Shown: positions 16,639 through 25,339 of the stretch, one piece after another
Layout: every line of letters begins with the position of its first letter
Position numbering within the stretch: position 1 is the first letter of the stretch
NCBI GenBank assembly: GCA_002436025.1
Contig: DIXM01000002.1
Location: 620,001-684,000 of the forward strand
Length of the DNA: 64,000 nt
DNA from: a candidate division Hyd24-12 bacterium UBA6080
GTDB lineage: Bacteria; Fermentibacterota; Fermentibacteria; Fermentibacterales; JCC-6
Reading direction: 5' to 3'
Notes under the pieces: generated by a model
The model's input: the letters and a program-made list of their open reading frames with translations, nothing else
The model's database searches: none
What the model was told of the DNA's origin: nothing
Position numbers and translations under genes: made by a program

Positions 16639-18144
16639 ATGAACGAACCCGTTTCAGTAACCGATGCCGGAGCCGATCTGGAGGAAGTGGCCAGGGTTGC
16701 CGCAGGGGCTCCCTTTGAGCTCTCCCCTCAGGCGGTCAGCGCCATGGAGAGCGGTCGGAGAGCCATCGAGGAACTGCTTGGATCCGGACGCGCGATCTAC
16801 GGAGTGAACACAGGTTTCGGCAGGCTCGCCACTACGATGGTGGAGGGCGACGCGCTTGCCGACCTTCAGCGTAACCTGCTTCTCAGCCACTCCTGTGGCA
16901 CCGGTCCCCTTCTTTCCAGGGAACAGGTAAGGGTGATGGTGTTTCTCAGAGTGGCATCACTCTCCAGGGGAAGGAGCGGGATCAGGCCCGGTGTTGTCGA
17001 AAACCTGGTCAAGCTTGCCAACGGACCGGTTTATCCTGCCGTGCCTTCCCGCGGCTCCCTGGGGGCGTCGGGTGACCTCGCACCACTCTCCCACATGTGC
17101 CTGCCACTAATCGGTGAGGGTGAGTGCGTTACCGATTCGGGGGAGTTGATTCCGGGTGCCGATGCTCTCAAGCTGCTCGGGATGAAGCCGGTGGCCCTCG
17201 CGGCGAAAGAGGGGCTTTCGCTCATAAACGGCACCCAGTTCATGACAGCCCTGCTCTCCCTGGCCCTCATCGAGGCACGGGCACTGATGGACTCTGCGGA
17301 CTCCGCCGCAGCGCTTACCCTTGAAGCACTTCTTGGTACTGATGCCGCCCTCGAACACGAACTTCTCTCGCTTCGTCCGCATCCGGGCGCCATAGAGTCT
17401 GCCCGGCGCATAAGGCTTTTGCTTGAGGGTTCCGAGATACTCAAGAGCCACCGCAACTGCGAGAGGGTGCAGGACGCTTATTCCCTCAGGTGCACCCCCC
17501 AGGTGCACGGCGCATGCCGCGACGCTCTCAAGTACGTCGAATCGGTGGTGAAGCTCGAGCTGCTGTCGGTCACTGACAACCCGCTTCTCATGGGTGACGG
17601 CAGAATGGTAAGCGGAGGCAATTTTCACGGACAGCCCCTGGCCATGGCTGCGGATCACCTGAAAACCGTTGCCGCCGTTCTCGGCAACATTTCGGAACGA
17701 AGGATCGAGAGGCTGTTGAACCCCGACCTCTCAGGGCTGCCGGCCTTTCTCGCCCGTGATCCGGGAATGAACTCGGGGCTGATGATCGCCCAGTACACCG
17801 CGGCGTCACTGGTGAGTGAGAACAAAACCCTGGCCCACCCCTCGTGCGTTGACAGCATTCCCGTGAGCGGCAACCAGGAGGATCACGTCTCCATGGGGGC
17901 TGCGGCTGCCCGGCACTGTGCGGAGATGGTCCGGAACTCGACCCATGTGCTGGCCACCGAGCTTGTTTGCGCTGTCCAGGCGCACCGTTTCCTTGAAAGG
18001 GGGGTCATGGGTTCCGGGAACAGAGAGACCATGAGGGTTGTGGAGATGGTTTTCGAACCCATGGATTCCGACCGGCGTTTCGTGGCCGACATCGAGGCGG
18101 TGGCTGAGCTGATAAGGCAGGGGTGTCTGGGTCAGGCTTCGTAA
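16639..18144 (+). CDS. hutH: Histidine ammonia-lyase
   Basis: Deaminates L-histidine to urocanate and ammonia, with the self-made MIO cofactor. Seen: 501 residues from the ATG at 16639, chosen because CCGGAGG lies 6 bases upstream; the open frame runs further 5' without family sequence. The MIO triad Ala143-Ser144-Gly145 lies in GSLGASGDLAPLSH. HutH-specific blocks follow: QDAYSLRCTPQVHGA, GGNFHGQP and SIPVSGNQEDHVSMG. Length is normal. No hutU, hutI or hutG is nearby, so the use of urocanate is unclear. The last 13 bases overlap the convergent fmdB-like gene tail to tail. Confidence 0.95.
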   Translation: MNEPVSVTDAGADLEEVARVAAGAPFELSPQAVSAMESGRRAIEELLGSGRAIYGVNTGFGRLATTMVEGDALADLQRNLLLSHSCGTGPLLSREQVRVMVFLRVASLSRGRSGIRPGVVENLVKLANGPVYPAVPSRGSLGASGDLAPLSHMCLPLIGEGECVTDSGELIPGADALKLLGMKPVALAAKEGLSLINGTQFMTALLSLALIEARALMDSADSAAALTLEALLGTDAALEHELLSLRPHPGAIESARRIRLLLEGSEILKSHRNCERVQDAYSLRCTPQVHGACRDALKYVESVVKLELLSVTDNPLLMGDGRMVSGGNFHGQPLAMAADHLKTVAAVLGNISERRIERLLNPDLSGLPAFLARDPGMNSGLMIAQYTAASLVSENKTLAHPSCVDSIPVSGNQEDHVSMGAAAARHCAEMVRNSTHVLATELVCAVQAHRFLERGVMGSGNRETMRVVEMVFEPMDSDRRFVADIEAVAELIRQGCLGQAS

Positions 18145-18560
18145 AGCCCCGAGTCCCGTGTGGGTGAGCCTCCGGCTGCACCACCCGGTCCTTCGTCACT
18201 CCCGAAACCCATTGCCTCCAGTTCCTGCTCGATCCTGTCAGGGTCCTCCCCTGCTTCCAGACGGCCCAGGGCATGCTCCAGTTCAGGGCCAAGGTCTTCC
18301 CCCATCTGGTCAGCCATTTTTCGGACAGCCCGGGCCATGGTCCTGGGGTCGTTCTCGTCCAGCCCCGCAAGTTCGCCGGCCATGTCGTCCATGTCGTCAC
18401 CGCCGGACTTCGTGTTGGGTGTGCTGAAACGGCTCATGACACGGTCAAGTTCCAGCGCCCCGCACCTGGGGCAGACCGGCGAGGTTTCGGGGGTTACCCT
18501 TTTTATCAGGAACTGGTAGATGGTGTTGCACGGTTTGCAGAAGTACTCGTATATGGGCAT
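18132..18560 (-). CDS. FmdB-type zinc-ribbon protein
   Basis: Seen: about 142 residues from the ATG at 18560 (GGAGG 7 bases upstream). The FmdB/CxxC_CxxC_SSSS zinc ribbon occupies residues 1-48 (MPIYEYFCKPC, then CPRCGA). An acidic tail rich in Asp/Glu/Met (GGDDMDDMAGELAG) follows, with no similarity I recognise. Known: FmdB was named as a putative regulator of formamidase expression, but the family function is unproven. Last gene of the pdxS operon. Its start lies inside the 3' end of the DUF89 gene (55-base overlap) and its stop overlaps hutH. Confidence 0.8.
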   Translation of the reverse strand: MPIYEYFCKPCNTIYQFLIKRVTPETSPVCPRCGALELDRVMSRFSTPNTKSGGDDMDDMAGELAGLDENDPRTMARAVRKMADQMGEDLGPELEHALGRLEAGEDPDRIEQELEAMGFGSDEGPGGAAGGSPTRDSGLYEA

Positions 18561-19429
18561 TGCGTATCCTCCAGTCTCATCGATGATATGAAAACTCCAC
18601 TGCCCTCGGGAAGTCCCGTTGCCCTGGAAATGACCGGGCACTTCACGACGAAGGAGTGAAAAAGCCTAGGGTCACGGGCACCCCAGAGGCCCTCGAGGTT
18701 CCCCTGCCCCTTGGCCAGCACAAGGTCGCAGGTCCTGAATACCCTGGCCGCCTCCCGGGACAGCAGCTCCGGGATTATTGAAGGTACATCGCTGCCGCTG
18801 TCCAGTATCCGTGAGAAGCGGTCGAGGCCGGCCAGTACGGCGTCTTCCCGGGTTGCGTCGTTCATGACCGGGAGCGGCCTAACCATGTAGAGCACTTCTC
18901 CGGTGAAGCCCGAATGCTCAAGGAACAGCCTGTCCAGAACCGTCTCCCCGGCATTGTCTCCCAGTATGAGGAGCGTGGAAGAGACCGATAGGGCGTTGAG
19001 GAACTCCTCCCTATCGTCAACCGCAAGGGCGTTCTGAAACAATCCGGCCAGAACGGAGGGATGCGGCAGACCGTGTCCCTGCGCCGAATCGAGCAGGTTG
19101 CACCATGTGGCTGCGGAAAGGGCGCCCATTGCGGGTCGGGGTGTTGCGCGAAGCATTTCCCTCAAGTCGGGGAGGCTTTCGAGAAGGCTCATTGTGAAGA
19201 ACTTTTTCTCATCACCGAAGATGTCCGGAATACCCGATGCCTTTCTGAGTTTCCGCCAGGCCCCTGCTCCGGCCAGTGGAGGTGGAGTGCCGCATTCAAG
19301 GGCATCCATGATTTCAGGGAGATAGAGGTCCAGGGTTTCCAGGGGCAGCCCCGCCCGGGAAAGGAAACCGGTAAAGCCCCTTTCGAAGCATCTGCCGCAG
19401 CTTCCGGGTTCGGGCTTAAGGCCCTGCAA
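18506..19429 (-). CDS. DUF89 family phosphatase (damage-control type)
   Basis: Metal-dependent phosphatase of the DUF89/ARMT1-like fold. Seen: 307 residues, N-terminal CGRCF pair, then the family motifs LILGDNAGET (metal/phosphate loop), RPLPVMNDATRED and LAKGQGNLEGL, followed by KCPVISRATG. The start is TTG 19429 with AAGGAAT upstream, overlapping pdxT by 14 bases. The last 18 codons overlap fmdB and are probably not conserved. Known: DUF89 members dephosphorylate harmful sugar-phosphate or cofactor by-products. Inferred: its place right after pdxS-pdxT suggests clearing of a by-product of PLP synthesis or of triose/pentose phosphates. Confidence 0.82.
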   Translation of the reverse strand: MQGLKPEPGSCGRCFERGFTGFLSRAGLPLETLDLYLPEIMDALECGTPPPLAGAGAWRKLRKASGIPDIFGDEKKFFTMSLLESLPDLREMLRATPRPAMGALSAATWCNLLDSAQGHGLPHPSVLAGLFQNALAVDDREEFLNALSVSSTLLILGDNAGETVLDRLFLEHSGFTGEVLYMVRPLPVMNDATREDAVLAGLDRFSRILDSGSDVPSIIPELLSREAARVFRTCDLVLAKGQGNLEGLWGARDPRLFHSFVVKCPVISRATGLPEGSGVFISSMRLEDTQCPYTSTSANRATPSTSS

Positions 19430-20006
19430 TACCGGATTCCTTCAGAAACATCCGGTGTACCCTGTCGTCCCGTGTGAGCTCGGGGTGAAAGCTCGAGAGC
19501 CACACGCTGCCCTGTCGGATGAAGACAGCGCCCTCTTCGACCGAAGCGAGGACGATGGCGCCGGGACCCAGAGGATGGAGAAGGGGAGCCCTTATGAAAA
19601 CACCGGGGAAAGGGGTTTCGAGGCCGGTGATCGAAACATCCTGTCTGAAGCTGGCGACCTGTCTTCCGAAACTGTTCCTCTCGGCCCGGACATCGGCTGC
19701 ACAAAGGCTTTCCTGGTAGATCGGGTGCTCGCGCTCCGTGACCTCCCGGGAAAGAAGAACAGCACCGGCGCAGGTCCCCAGTACGGGGAGGTCGTTTCTG
19801 ATGGCGTTGCCAAGCGGTTCGAAAAGCCGCCACCTTTTCAGAAGAAGGATCATTGCCGTGGACTCGCCACCCGGGATCACCAGGGCTGAAACACCTGCCA
19901 GTCCGCCTGGTTCGCGAATGGAAACAACATTGTGCCCCAGGGATGAGAGCATTGCGCAGTGCTCCGAAACACCACCCTGCAGGGCCAGAACCCCCACTCT
20001 GGCCAT
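19416..20006 (-). CDS. pdxT: Pyridoxal 5'-phosphate synthase, glutaminase subunit PdxT
   Basis: Hydrolyses glutamine and channels ammonia to PdxS. Seen: 196 residues, class I glutamine amidotransferase fold. Residues include VGVLALQGGVSEH at the N-terminus, PGGESTAM oxyanion/binding loop, nucleophile Cys in GTCAGA, and the His-Glu pair in SFHPEL near the C-terminus. The start ATG overlaps the pdxS stop by one base (TAATG). Normal length and order for a DXP-independent PLP operon. Confidence 0.96.
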   Translation of the reverse strand: MARVGVLALQGGVSEHCAMLSSLGHNVVSIREPGGLAGVSALVIPGGESTAMILLLKRWRLFEPLGNAIRNDLPVLGTCAGAVLLSREVTEREHPIYQESLCAADVRAERNSFGRQVASFRQDVSITGLETPFPGVFIRAPLLHPLGPGAIVLASVEEGAVFIRQGSVWLSSFHPELTRDDRVHRMFLKESGIAGP

Positions 20007-20899
20007 TACCAGCCCCTGTGGGCCAGACGATCCTCTTCGGAAAGTGTGCTGATATTGATCCCCACCATGGCTTCCCCAAGCCCCCGGGAAACCTCGGCGA
20101 TTATTCCGGGTTGATCGAAACGGCTCACTGCCTCAACGATCGCACGCGCTCGTTTTTCGGGATTCCCGCTCTTGAAGATACCGCTGCCCACGAACACGCC
20201 GTCCATGCCAAGCTGCATCATCAGTGCGGCGTCGGCGGGAGTTGCGATACCGCCCGCGGCGAAGTTCACCACGGGGAGTTTGCCGTTCTGGTGAACGAAC
20301 CTGATCAGGTCGTAAGGGGCGCCCATGGCCTTGGCTTCGGACATCAGCTCCTCCTCCCTCATGGACTGGATCCGTCTGATGTCTCCAAGAACCTGTCTGG
20401 CGTGGCGGACGGCCTCGACAACATTACCGGTGCCGGCCTCGCCCTTGGTCCTGATCATGGCGGCGCCTTCGGCGATCCTCCTGAGGGCCTCGCCCAGGTT
20501 CACTGCTCCGCAGACGAAGGGGACCTTGAAGGAGTGCTTGTTGACGTGGTGCTTTTCATCCGCGGGTGTGAGCACCTCGGACTCGTCCACGAAGTCGATC
20601 TCAAGTGCTTCCAGTACTTGGGCTTCCACGAAGTGGCCGATCCGGCACTTTGCCATCACGGGAATGGTGACCGCCTTCTGTATGGCTGTGATCACGTCAG
20701 GGTCGGACATCCTGGCGACGCCTCCCTGGACCCTGATGTCGGCGGGAACCCGTTCAAGCGCCATGACAGCAACAGCGCCCGCGGCCTGGGCAATCTCCGC
20801 CTGCCGGGCCGTGACCACATCCATGATCACACCACCCTTGAGCATTTCGGCGTGCCCTGACTTTACCTCCCAGCCACCCTCGTCTCGCGTGAAGCTCAT
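20006..20899 (-). CDS. pdxS: Pyridoxal 5'-phosphate synthase, PdxS subunit
   Basis: Makes PLP from ribose 5-phosphate, glyceraldehyde 3-phosphate and ammonia from PdxT. Seen: 297 residues, TIM-barrel. Conserved blocks are MDVVTARQAEIAQAAGAVAVMALERVP, PVMAKCRIGHFVEA with the first active Lys, and MIRTKGEAGTGNVVEA with the second Lys. AAGGAACGAA precedes the ATG. An 8-base gap follows the small exported protein gene that heads the operon. Confidence 0.97.
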   Translation of the reverse strand: MSFTRDEGGWEVKSGHAEMLKGGVIMDVVTARQAEIAQAAGAVAVMALERVPADIRVQGGVARMSDPDVITAIQKAVTIPVMAKCRIGHFVEAQVLEALEIDFVDESEVLTPADEKHHVNKHSFKVPFVCGAVNLGEALRRIAEGAAMIRTKGEAGTGNVVEAVRHARQVLGDIRRIQSMREEELMSEAKAMGAPYDLIRFVHQNGKLPVVNFAAGGIATPADAALMMQLGMDGVFVGSGIFKSGNPEKRARAIVEAVSRFDQPGIIAEVSRGLGEAMVGINISTLSEEDRLAHRGW

Positions 20900-20907
20900 T
20901 TCGTTCC

Positions 20908-21315
20908 TTACCCCTGAAGCTGTAGGGACTCCAGGTATTCAAGTTCCTTGTCCTGCAGAAGGTGAAGCCTTCTGACCAGGCCTTCTCCGTGGATTCGCCA
21001 CTGGTCTTCCGACGCCCCGCTCCAGAGGAGCAGAGACCTTCTGTACCAGCCGATGGATGCCGCTGCGGCTTTCATGCAGTCCGAGAGCTCCCGGGTTGGT
21101 TCGCCGCAGACAGCCCGTGTGTTTCGAAGCGCTGAATCGGCCCTGACCAGGGAACACGCCATATTGAACATTCCCCCCGCCTGCGGGGAATGGGGACTGG
21201 AGGGAGCCCACGCCACCCAACCGTCCAATAATGCAACCACCTGACGGCTCATTCCCTCGAAGTTTCCGGGAACCGTCTGAAGAAAGATCAGTGTAACTGT
21301 CAGCAGACCTGCCAT
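20908..21315 (-). CDS. Small exported protein of unknown function heading the pdxS operon
   Basis: Seen: 135 residues. The N-terminal hydrophobic segment (MAGLLTVTLIFLQTVPG) looks like a signal peptide. The rest is helical with two isolated Cys and ends YLESLQLQG. No family recognised. No ribosome site precedes the ATG. Instead, a TTGAAA-18-TATATT promoter lies so close that the transcript should begin at or next to the ATG, suggesting leaderless translation. The ORF is only 8 bases from pdxS, so the two are co-transcribed. Confidence 0.55.
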   Translation of the reverse strand: MAGLLTVTLIFLQTVPGNFEGMSRQVVALLDGWVAWAPSSPHSPQAGGMFNMACSLVRADSALRNTRAVCGEPTRELSDCMKAAAASIGWYRRSLLLWSGASEDQWRIHGEGLVRRLHLLQDKELEYLESLQLQG

Positions 21316-21322
21316 GACCCTG

Positions 21323-21352
21323 AATATAAGGTTTCGGCTCCCATCATTTCAA
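21323..21352 (-). promoter_or_regulatory. Promoter of the pdxS operon, apparently leaderless
   Basis: Minus strand: TTGAAA (21347-21352), 18-base spacer, TATATT (21323-21328), then CAGGGTC and the ATG at 21315. The -10 ends 7 bases before the ATG, so the expected start of transcription is at or one base before the ATG. Confidence 0.55.
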
Positions 21353-21420
21353 TCCCGCCCTTTCCCCCCGGAAAGAGTTTTGGCATAATCAAACCATCAT
21401 TTTTTGAAGGGAGCACTTTT

Positions 21421-21804
21421 TTGAAGGTCTGCTGGCTGCTCGTGACACTAGTGGCTGCATTGTCCGCCGGTCCCTACGAAGACCTTCTGACCCGGGGAGT
21501 ACCCGTTCGGGCAGTGACCACGGACGAAAACAACTTCCTTGTGGAGATCACAGGCAGCCTGTCCCGGGGGGACAGCCTTCTCAAACACTACGGAGGCACC
21601 TTTTTCCTGCTGCTTGACAGCATCGCCGGGGGCTGGCCCCTGATGAGCCTTGAGGTTCGTATCTACGGCGCCTCGCTCATCCTCTTTCGCGAGGACGTAT
21701 TCGAAGCCCTGAGCCTCATGGGGCGCGGAGCAGATGAGGAAGCCCTTGCTTCCTGGGTTCTCGAACACACCTGGGTCGTGCATTCCGACCTCGAACAGCC
21801 CTAG
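21421..21804 (+). CDS. Small exported protein of unknown function
   Basis: Seen: 127 residues from TTG 21421, with AAGGGAG 9-10 bases upstream. Signal peptide MKVCWLLVTLVAALSAG, then a mixed alpha/beta soluble domain without Cys (FLVEITGSLSRGDSLLKHYGG; LMSLEVRIYGASLILFRED). The pattern of a short strand-rich chain with a central aliphatic stretch suggests a periplasmic protein. Family not recognised. The stop TAG forms one CTAG palindrome with the stop of the convergent sugar transferase gene. Confidence 0.6.
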   Translation: MKVCWLLVTLVAALSAGPYEDLLTRGVPVRAVTTDENNFLVEITGSLSRGDSLLKHYGGTFFLLLDSIAGGWPLMSLEVRIYGASLILFREDVFEALSLMGRGADEEALASWVLEHTWVVHSDLEQP

Positions 21805-23240
21805 ACTCCGCCTTTTCCCATCAGTATCACAGGTACTGTCTTCATCACAAGCCTGAAATCAAGGCTGTAAGACATGTCAATGGTGTACAGGAAATCAAGG
21901 AACTGAGCGTGGTCGAAGGGCAGCCGGCTTCTCCCGTAGACCTGCCATATGCCAGTCAGGCCGGGTTTTACGGTAAAACGCCTGTTCTGCCAGTTCTTGT
22001 AGAACTCCAGCTCGTAGGGGATGCACGGCCTCGGACCCACGAGGGTCATCTCCCCCCGAATGACGTTGAACAACTGGGGGAGTTCGTCAATCGAGGTTTT
22101 CCGGATCAGCCTGCCCACAGTGGTGATCCGGCCTTTCTGGTTGAGCTTGAACTTGTCGGGTTCCCCTGAGCTTTGGCCCCGGGCGTACTCGGCGAAGTAC
22201 TTTCTGTGATCGCTGGAGTTCGCGCCGCTTGAATCGTGCGTCATGGAACGGAACTTAAGGAAGCTGAAGTGCCGTGCGCCCAGGCCTACCCTTGTCTGGC
22301 TGAAGAATACAGGACCCCTGCTGGAAAGGCTCACCAAAAGGGCAACAAGGAGAAGGAGCGGGGATATCGTGATAATGGCCACGCTGCCGATGAGGATGTC
22401 CATCACCCTTGCGGCCAGATCGTTCTTCGTGGTTCGTGCCTGCTTGAGAAAGCTGACCGCGCCGTAGTCTTCGAGGCTGAGCCATGGATCGAAGTAGCCC
22501 AGGTTCAGGATATGCTCGGAATAGATGACGAAGGGGATACCCGCATCGTGGAGGAGTATCGAGGTTTCCGCAACGCAGTTGAGGTCGTGATTGCCGAAGA
22601 GGATGAACACCTGGTCGCAGGTCTTTTCCCTCGAGAGCGTGACGCAGAGGCTGTAAATGTCTGTGGGAGCTTCGGGGAGGTCCATCGCTACAGTGGTCAC
22701 CGAATGGGTCTTTCTGTAGACCGGCGCCTTTCTGATAAGAGCCGATATCTTTTCCGCTTCGGACGGGTTTCCCACCACCAGCGCGCATGAGCCGCAAGCG
22801 TTGCGAAGCCTGTGCCAGTACCCGTAAACCCATGGCAGGATGATCATTCTGGCGGTTATCCCAAAAATCGCCCACAGGAACATGTGAAGGACGATGACTA
22901 TCCTGCTGTCGAAGAAGATGCCCCTGGTGTGTTTTATCAGGAAAACCGTAAGCGCGTATGCCGCTGTGGACACCAGAACGAGCCGGATCATCCTGTAGGA
23001 ATACATGGTACGGTTCATGGAGGTGCGGAAGGAGTAGAGGTTCTCGACGATGCTCAGCATGAACAACCACAGCGCGTAGAAAGCCCATGTTCCGATGTAG
23101 GTGGTCACAGGATACGCGTCGAGCCTGCCGAATCGAAGCAGAGTTGCCGGGATGAAGGCGGCCGCCAGGCAGACCATGTCGGTCAGGATGGCGAGCCCCT
23201 GATAGCTTCGGTTCAGAGCCAGTTGTCTGCCCCTCTTCAA
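21801..23240 (-). CDS. Polyprenyl glycosylphosphotransferase (WbaP/ExoY-like initiating sugar transferase)
   Basis: Transfers a hexose 1-phosphate to undecaprenyl phosphate to start a surface glycan. Seen: 479 residues. Four to five N-terminal TM helices (about 12-150), a central CoA-binding/Rossmann-like domain (about 155-270), TM helix at 285-310 (DILIGSVAIITISPLLLLVA), and the catalytic C-terminal domain with FLKFRSM, TSIDELPQLFNVIRGEM, LVGPRP and KPGLTGIWQVYGRS. The full-length WbaP-type architecture is intact. It is third in a minus-strand run with the DegT aminotransferase and a GT2, 3 bases after the former. Confidence 0.93.
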   Translation of the reverse strand: MKRGRQLALNRSYQGLAILTDMVCLAAAFIPATLLRFGRLDAYPVTTYIGTWAFYALWLFMLSIVENLYSFRTSMNRTMYSYRMIRLVLVSTAAYALTVFLIKHTRGIFFDSRIVIVLHMFLWAIFGITARMIILPWVYGYWHRLRNACGSCALVVGNPSEAEKISALIRKAPVYRKTHSVTTVAMDLPEAPTDIYSLCVTLSREKTCDQVFILFGNHDLNCVAETSILLHDAGIPFVIYSEHILNLGYFDPWLSLEDYGAVSFLKQARTTKNDLAARVMDILIGSVAIITISPLLLLVALLVSLSSRGPVFFSQTRVGLGARHFSFLKFRSMTHDSSGANSSDHRKYFAEYARGQSSGEPDKFKLNQKGRITTVGRLIRKTSIDELPQLFNVIRGEMTLVGPRPCIPYELEFYKNWQNRRFTVKPGLTGIWQVYGRSRLPFDHAQFLDFLYTIDMSYSLDFRLVMKTVPVILMGKGGV

Positions 23241-23243
23241 GGA

Positions 23244-24389
23244 TTACTCCCTGAAAAAAGCGGTGATGGCGTCGGCCACCTCCAGTTGTTGCGCAGGGGT
23301 TATACCGGGGAACATGGGGAGAGTGAGGTTTTCAAGGGAGTTTCTTTCGGAAACGGGGAAGTCTCCTGGTGCGTGGCCCAGATAGGCGTAGGCTTTCTGA
23401 AGGTGCAGCGGGTGCGGGTAGTGCATTCCGCTTGCTATTCCACGCAGGGCAATGAAATCACGCAGGGCGTCACGCCTGGGCGTGTGCACGGCGTAGAGGT
23501 GAAAGACGTGCCTGGTGGATGGGGCCTCTTCTGGAAGCTGCAGAGGCAGGCCCTTTAGAAGCTGTTCGTATCTGGAAGCCGCCTCGCGACGCTGATCGTT
23601 CCACCGGTGGATGTGCCTGGCCTTGACCCCGAGGACCGCCCCCTGAATGGCGCACATCCTGTAGTTGTGACCGATGTACTCGTAGTAATACTTGTCACGG
23701 GATCCGTGATCCCGCAGACTTCTCGCTTTGTCGTTCAATTCCTTGTCGTCGGTCGTTACCGCTCCGCCTTCCCCGAAGGCGCCCATGTTCTTTCCGGGGT
23801 AGAAGCTGAACGAGGCCGCCATGCCGAAGGAACCAGCCGGGCTGCCGTCACGGTTCGCGTCGTGGCTTTGAGCAGCGTCCTCAAAAAGCATCATCCGGTT
23901 GGCCCCGGCGATCGATTCGAGCCTGGTGTGGTCAGCGGGGTGGCCGTAGAGGTCTACTGCCATCACGGCCCTGACGACGGCTCCTGTTCGCGGGTCCACC
24001 ACACCCCGGGGGGTGCGGTTTTTCTCGCAGAAAGCCTCGACCAGAACGGGATCGAGGTTCCAAGTCCTGTCCTCCGTGTCAACGAACACAGGCACCATTC
24101 CCGCAAGGATTATGCCTTCGACGGTCGCGGTGAACGTGTTGGGCGGAACTATCACTCCGCTTCCGGGTTCGAGACCCGACGCGCTCAACATGCAGTGCAG
24201 CGCTGCGGTGCCGTTGGACACAGCGATACAGTAACGTGAACCGGTGATCAGGGCGAACTTCTCTTCGAACGCAGCCACCTTTGGCCCGAGAACGTAGCCG
24301 CAGCTCTCGAGAACATCGTTTATCTCGGGGGTGACCTCGGTACGGATCTCGTTGTAGATGGCCTTGAGGTCAAGAAAAGGAACAGCCAT
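23244..24389 (-). CDS. DegT/DnrJ/EryC1/StrS aminotransferase
   Basis: PLP-dependent aminotransferase acting on a nucleotide-linked keto-sugar. Seen: 381 residues. The PLP-phosphate loop is SNGTAALHCML (about 58-68), the Asp-binding region is ALDLYGH-like (VDLYGHPAD) with EDAAQSH, and the Schiff-base Lys200 lies in FSFYPGKNMGAFGEGGA. Ends PGITPAQQLEVADAITAFF. Lies between a GT2 and a glycosylphosphotransferase, so it most likely makes an amino sugar for the same surface glycan. The exact sugar cannot be told from sequence. Confidence 0.93.
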   Translation of the reverse strand: MAVPFLDLKAIYNEIRTEVTPEINDVLESCGYVLGPKVAAFEEKFALITGSRYCIAVSNGTAALHCMLSASGLEPGSGVIVPPNTFTATVEGIILAGMVPVFVDTEDRTWNLDPVLVEAFCEKNRTPRGVVDPRTGAVVRAVMAVDLYGHPADHTRLESIAGANRMMLFEDAAQSHDANRDGSPAGSFGMAASFSFYPGKNMGAFGEGGAVTTDDKELNDKARSLRDHGSRDKYYYEYIGHNYRMCAIQGAVLGVKARHIHRWNDQRREAASRYEQLLKGLPLQLPEEAPSTRHVFHLYAVHTPRRDALRDFIALRGIASGMHYPHPLHLQKAYAYLGHAPGDFPVSERNSLENLTLPMFPGITPAQQLEVADAITAFFRE

Positions 24390-24401
24390 TGCTTCCTCCG
24401 A

Positions 24402-25316
24402 TCAGACCGGAATTTTCTTCCAGTTGCTGTAGCCCCCGATGCTGGTTCCGAGAAGCCTTTCAAGCATTGTGTGAAGCCTCATGGAAAGCAGAAGGTGCTC
24501 GTGTCTTGGTGGGTGGGCCGGATCGCCGAACTCCTCGGCCCTCCAGTCCTTGTTCCTGATGCGATCCGCCATTACGGCGGGATGGGTTCCGCTGAAGAGG
24601 GGGACCTTCGAGAGCGGGCCGTAATCCCATGGAGTGTCGGATCCGTCATGGTGTTTTTTCATCCAGTCCGCGCTGTGGTGAAGGCGGTCCAGCGCCTTCT
24701 GTTTCCTGCGCATCACAAGCGGGTGTCTGACCCACCCGTAATGGTAGACGCAGGCTCCGGAATCCACAACGCGAAGTTTTCTTGTCCCCTCGTCCATCCT
24801 GAAGCTCTGGGCGCTCTTCCAGCTTCTGATGCCGCGTCCCGACCTCACGACCCTGATGTCGTGGCTGTACCAGCAGTGGCTTCTGTGAACCCGGTTGTAG
24901 TCGCCCCAGAAATGGTTGTACGAGAAGAGAAGCCCGTCCACCCCGGGGTGTGTCCGACAGCGGTCCAGGGTGTCGAGTATCCTATGATGATCGTTCTCGT
25001 GGATGACCTCGTCCGCCTGGAGGTAGAAACACCACTCACCCGAGCAGTGGTCGAGGGCGATGTTCGTCTGGTCGGCGTTGGTGGCGCCGCGGACAAAGCG
25101 GTCGGGGTTCCAGGTCGTGTGGAGCAGTTTGATCCTCGGGTCGGCGATGGCCTCGATGACCTCGCGTGTGTTGTCTGAACAGTCCCCGAGGTTCACGATG
25201 AATTCGTCCACGATGGGAAGGATGGATCTGATCGATTCAGCTATGGGGTAATCAAGCTTCACCGCATCCCGGACAAAGGTAAATCCCGAGATGGATGGGC
25301 GGGATGTGAGGGTCAA
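24402..25316 (-). CDS. Glycosyltransferase family 2
   Basis: Seen: about 304 residues of GT-A fold. The nucleotide region is SGFTFVRDAVKLDYPIAES, the acidic metal-binding site falls in CFYLQADEVIHE (a QADE variant of DxD), and a His/Trp-rich C-terminal half follows (HNHFWGDYNRVHRSHCWYS-like). GGAAGGAG sits 1 base from the ATG at 25322 but 7 bases from a TTG at 25316, so I prefer the TTG. The family resembles transferases of O-antigen and capsule loci. First gene of this three-gene glycan cluster; donor and acceptor are unknown. Confidence 0.82.
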   Translation of the reverse strand: MTLTSRPSISGFTFVRDAVKLDYPIAESIRSILPIVDEFIVNLGDCSDNTREVIEAIADPRIKLLHTTWNPDRFVRGATNADQTNIALDHCSGEWCFYLQADEVIHENDHHRILDTLDRCRTHPGVDGLLFSYNHFWGDYNRVHRSHCWYSHDIRVVRSGRGIRSWKSAQSFRMDEGTRKLRVVDSGACVYHYGWVRHPLVMRRKQKALDRLHHSADWMKKHHDGSDTPWDYGPLSKVPLFSGTHPAVMADRIRNKDWRAEEFGDPAHPPRHEHLLLSMRLHTMLERLLGTSIGGYSNWKKIPV

Positions 25317-25339
25317 GTCCATTCTCCTTCCGAGGTGCG

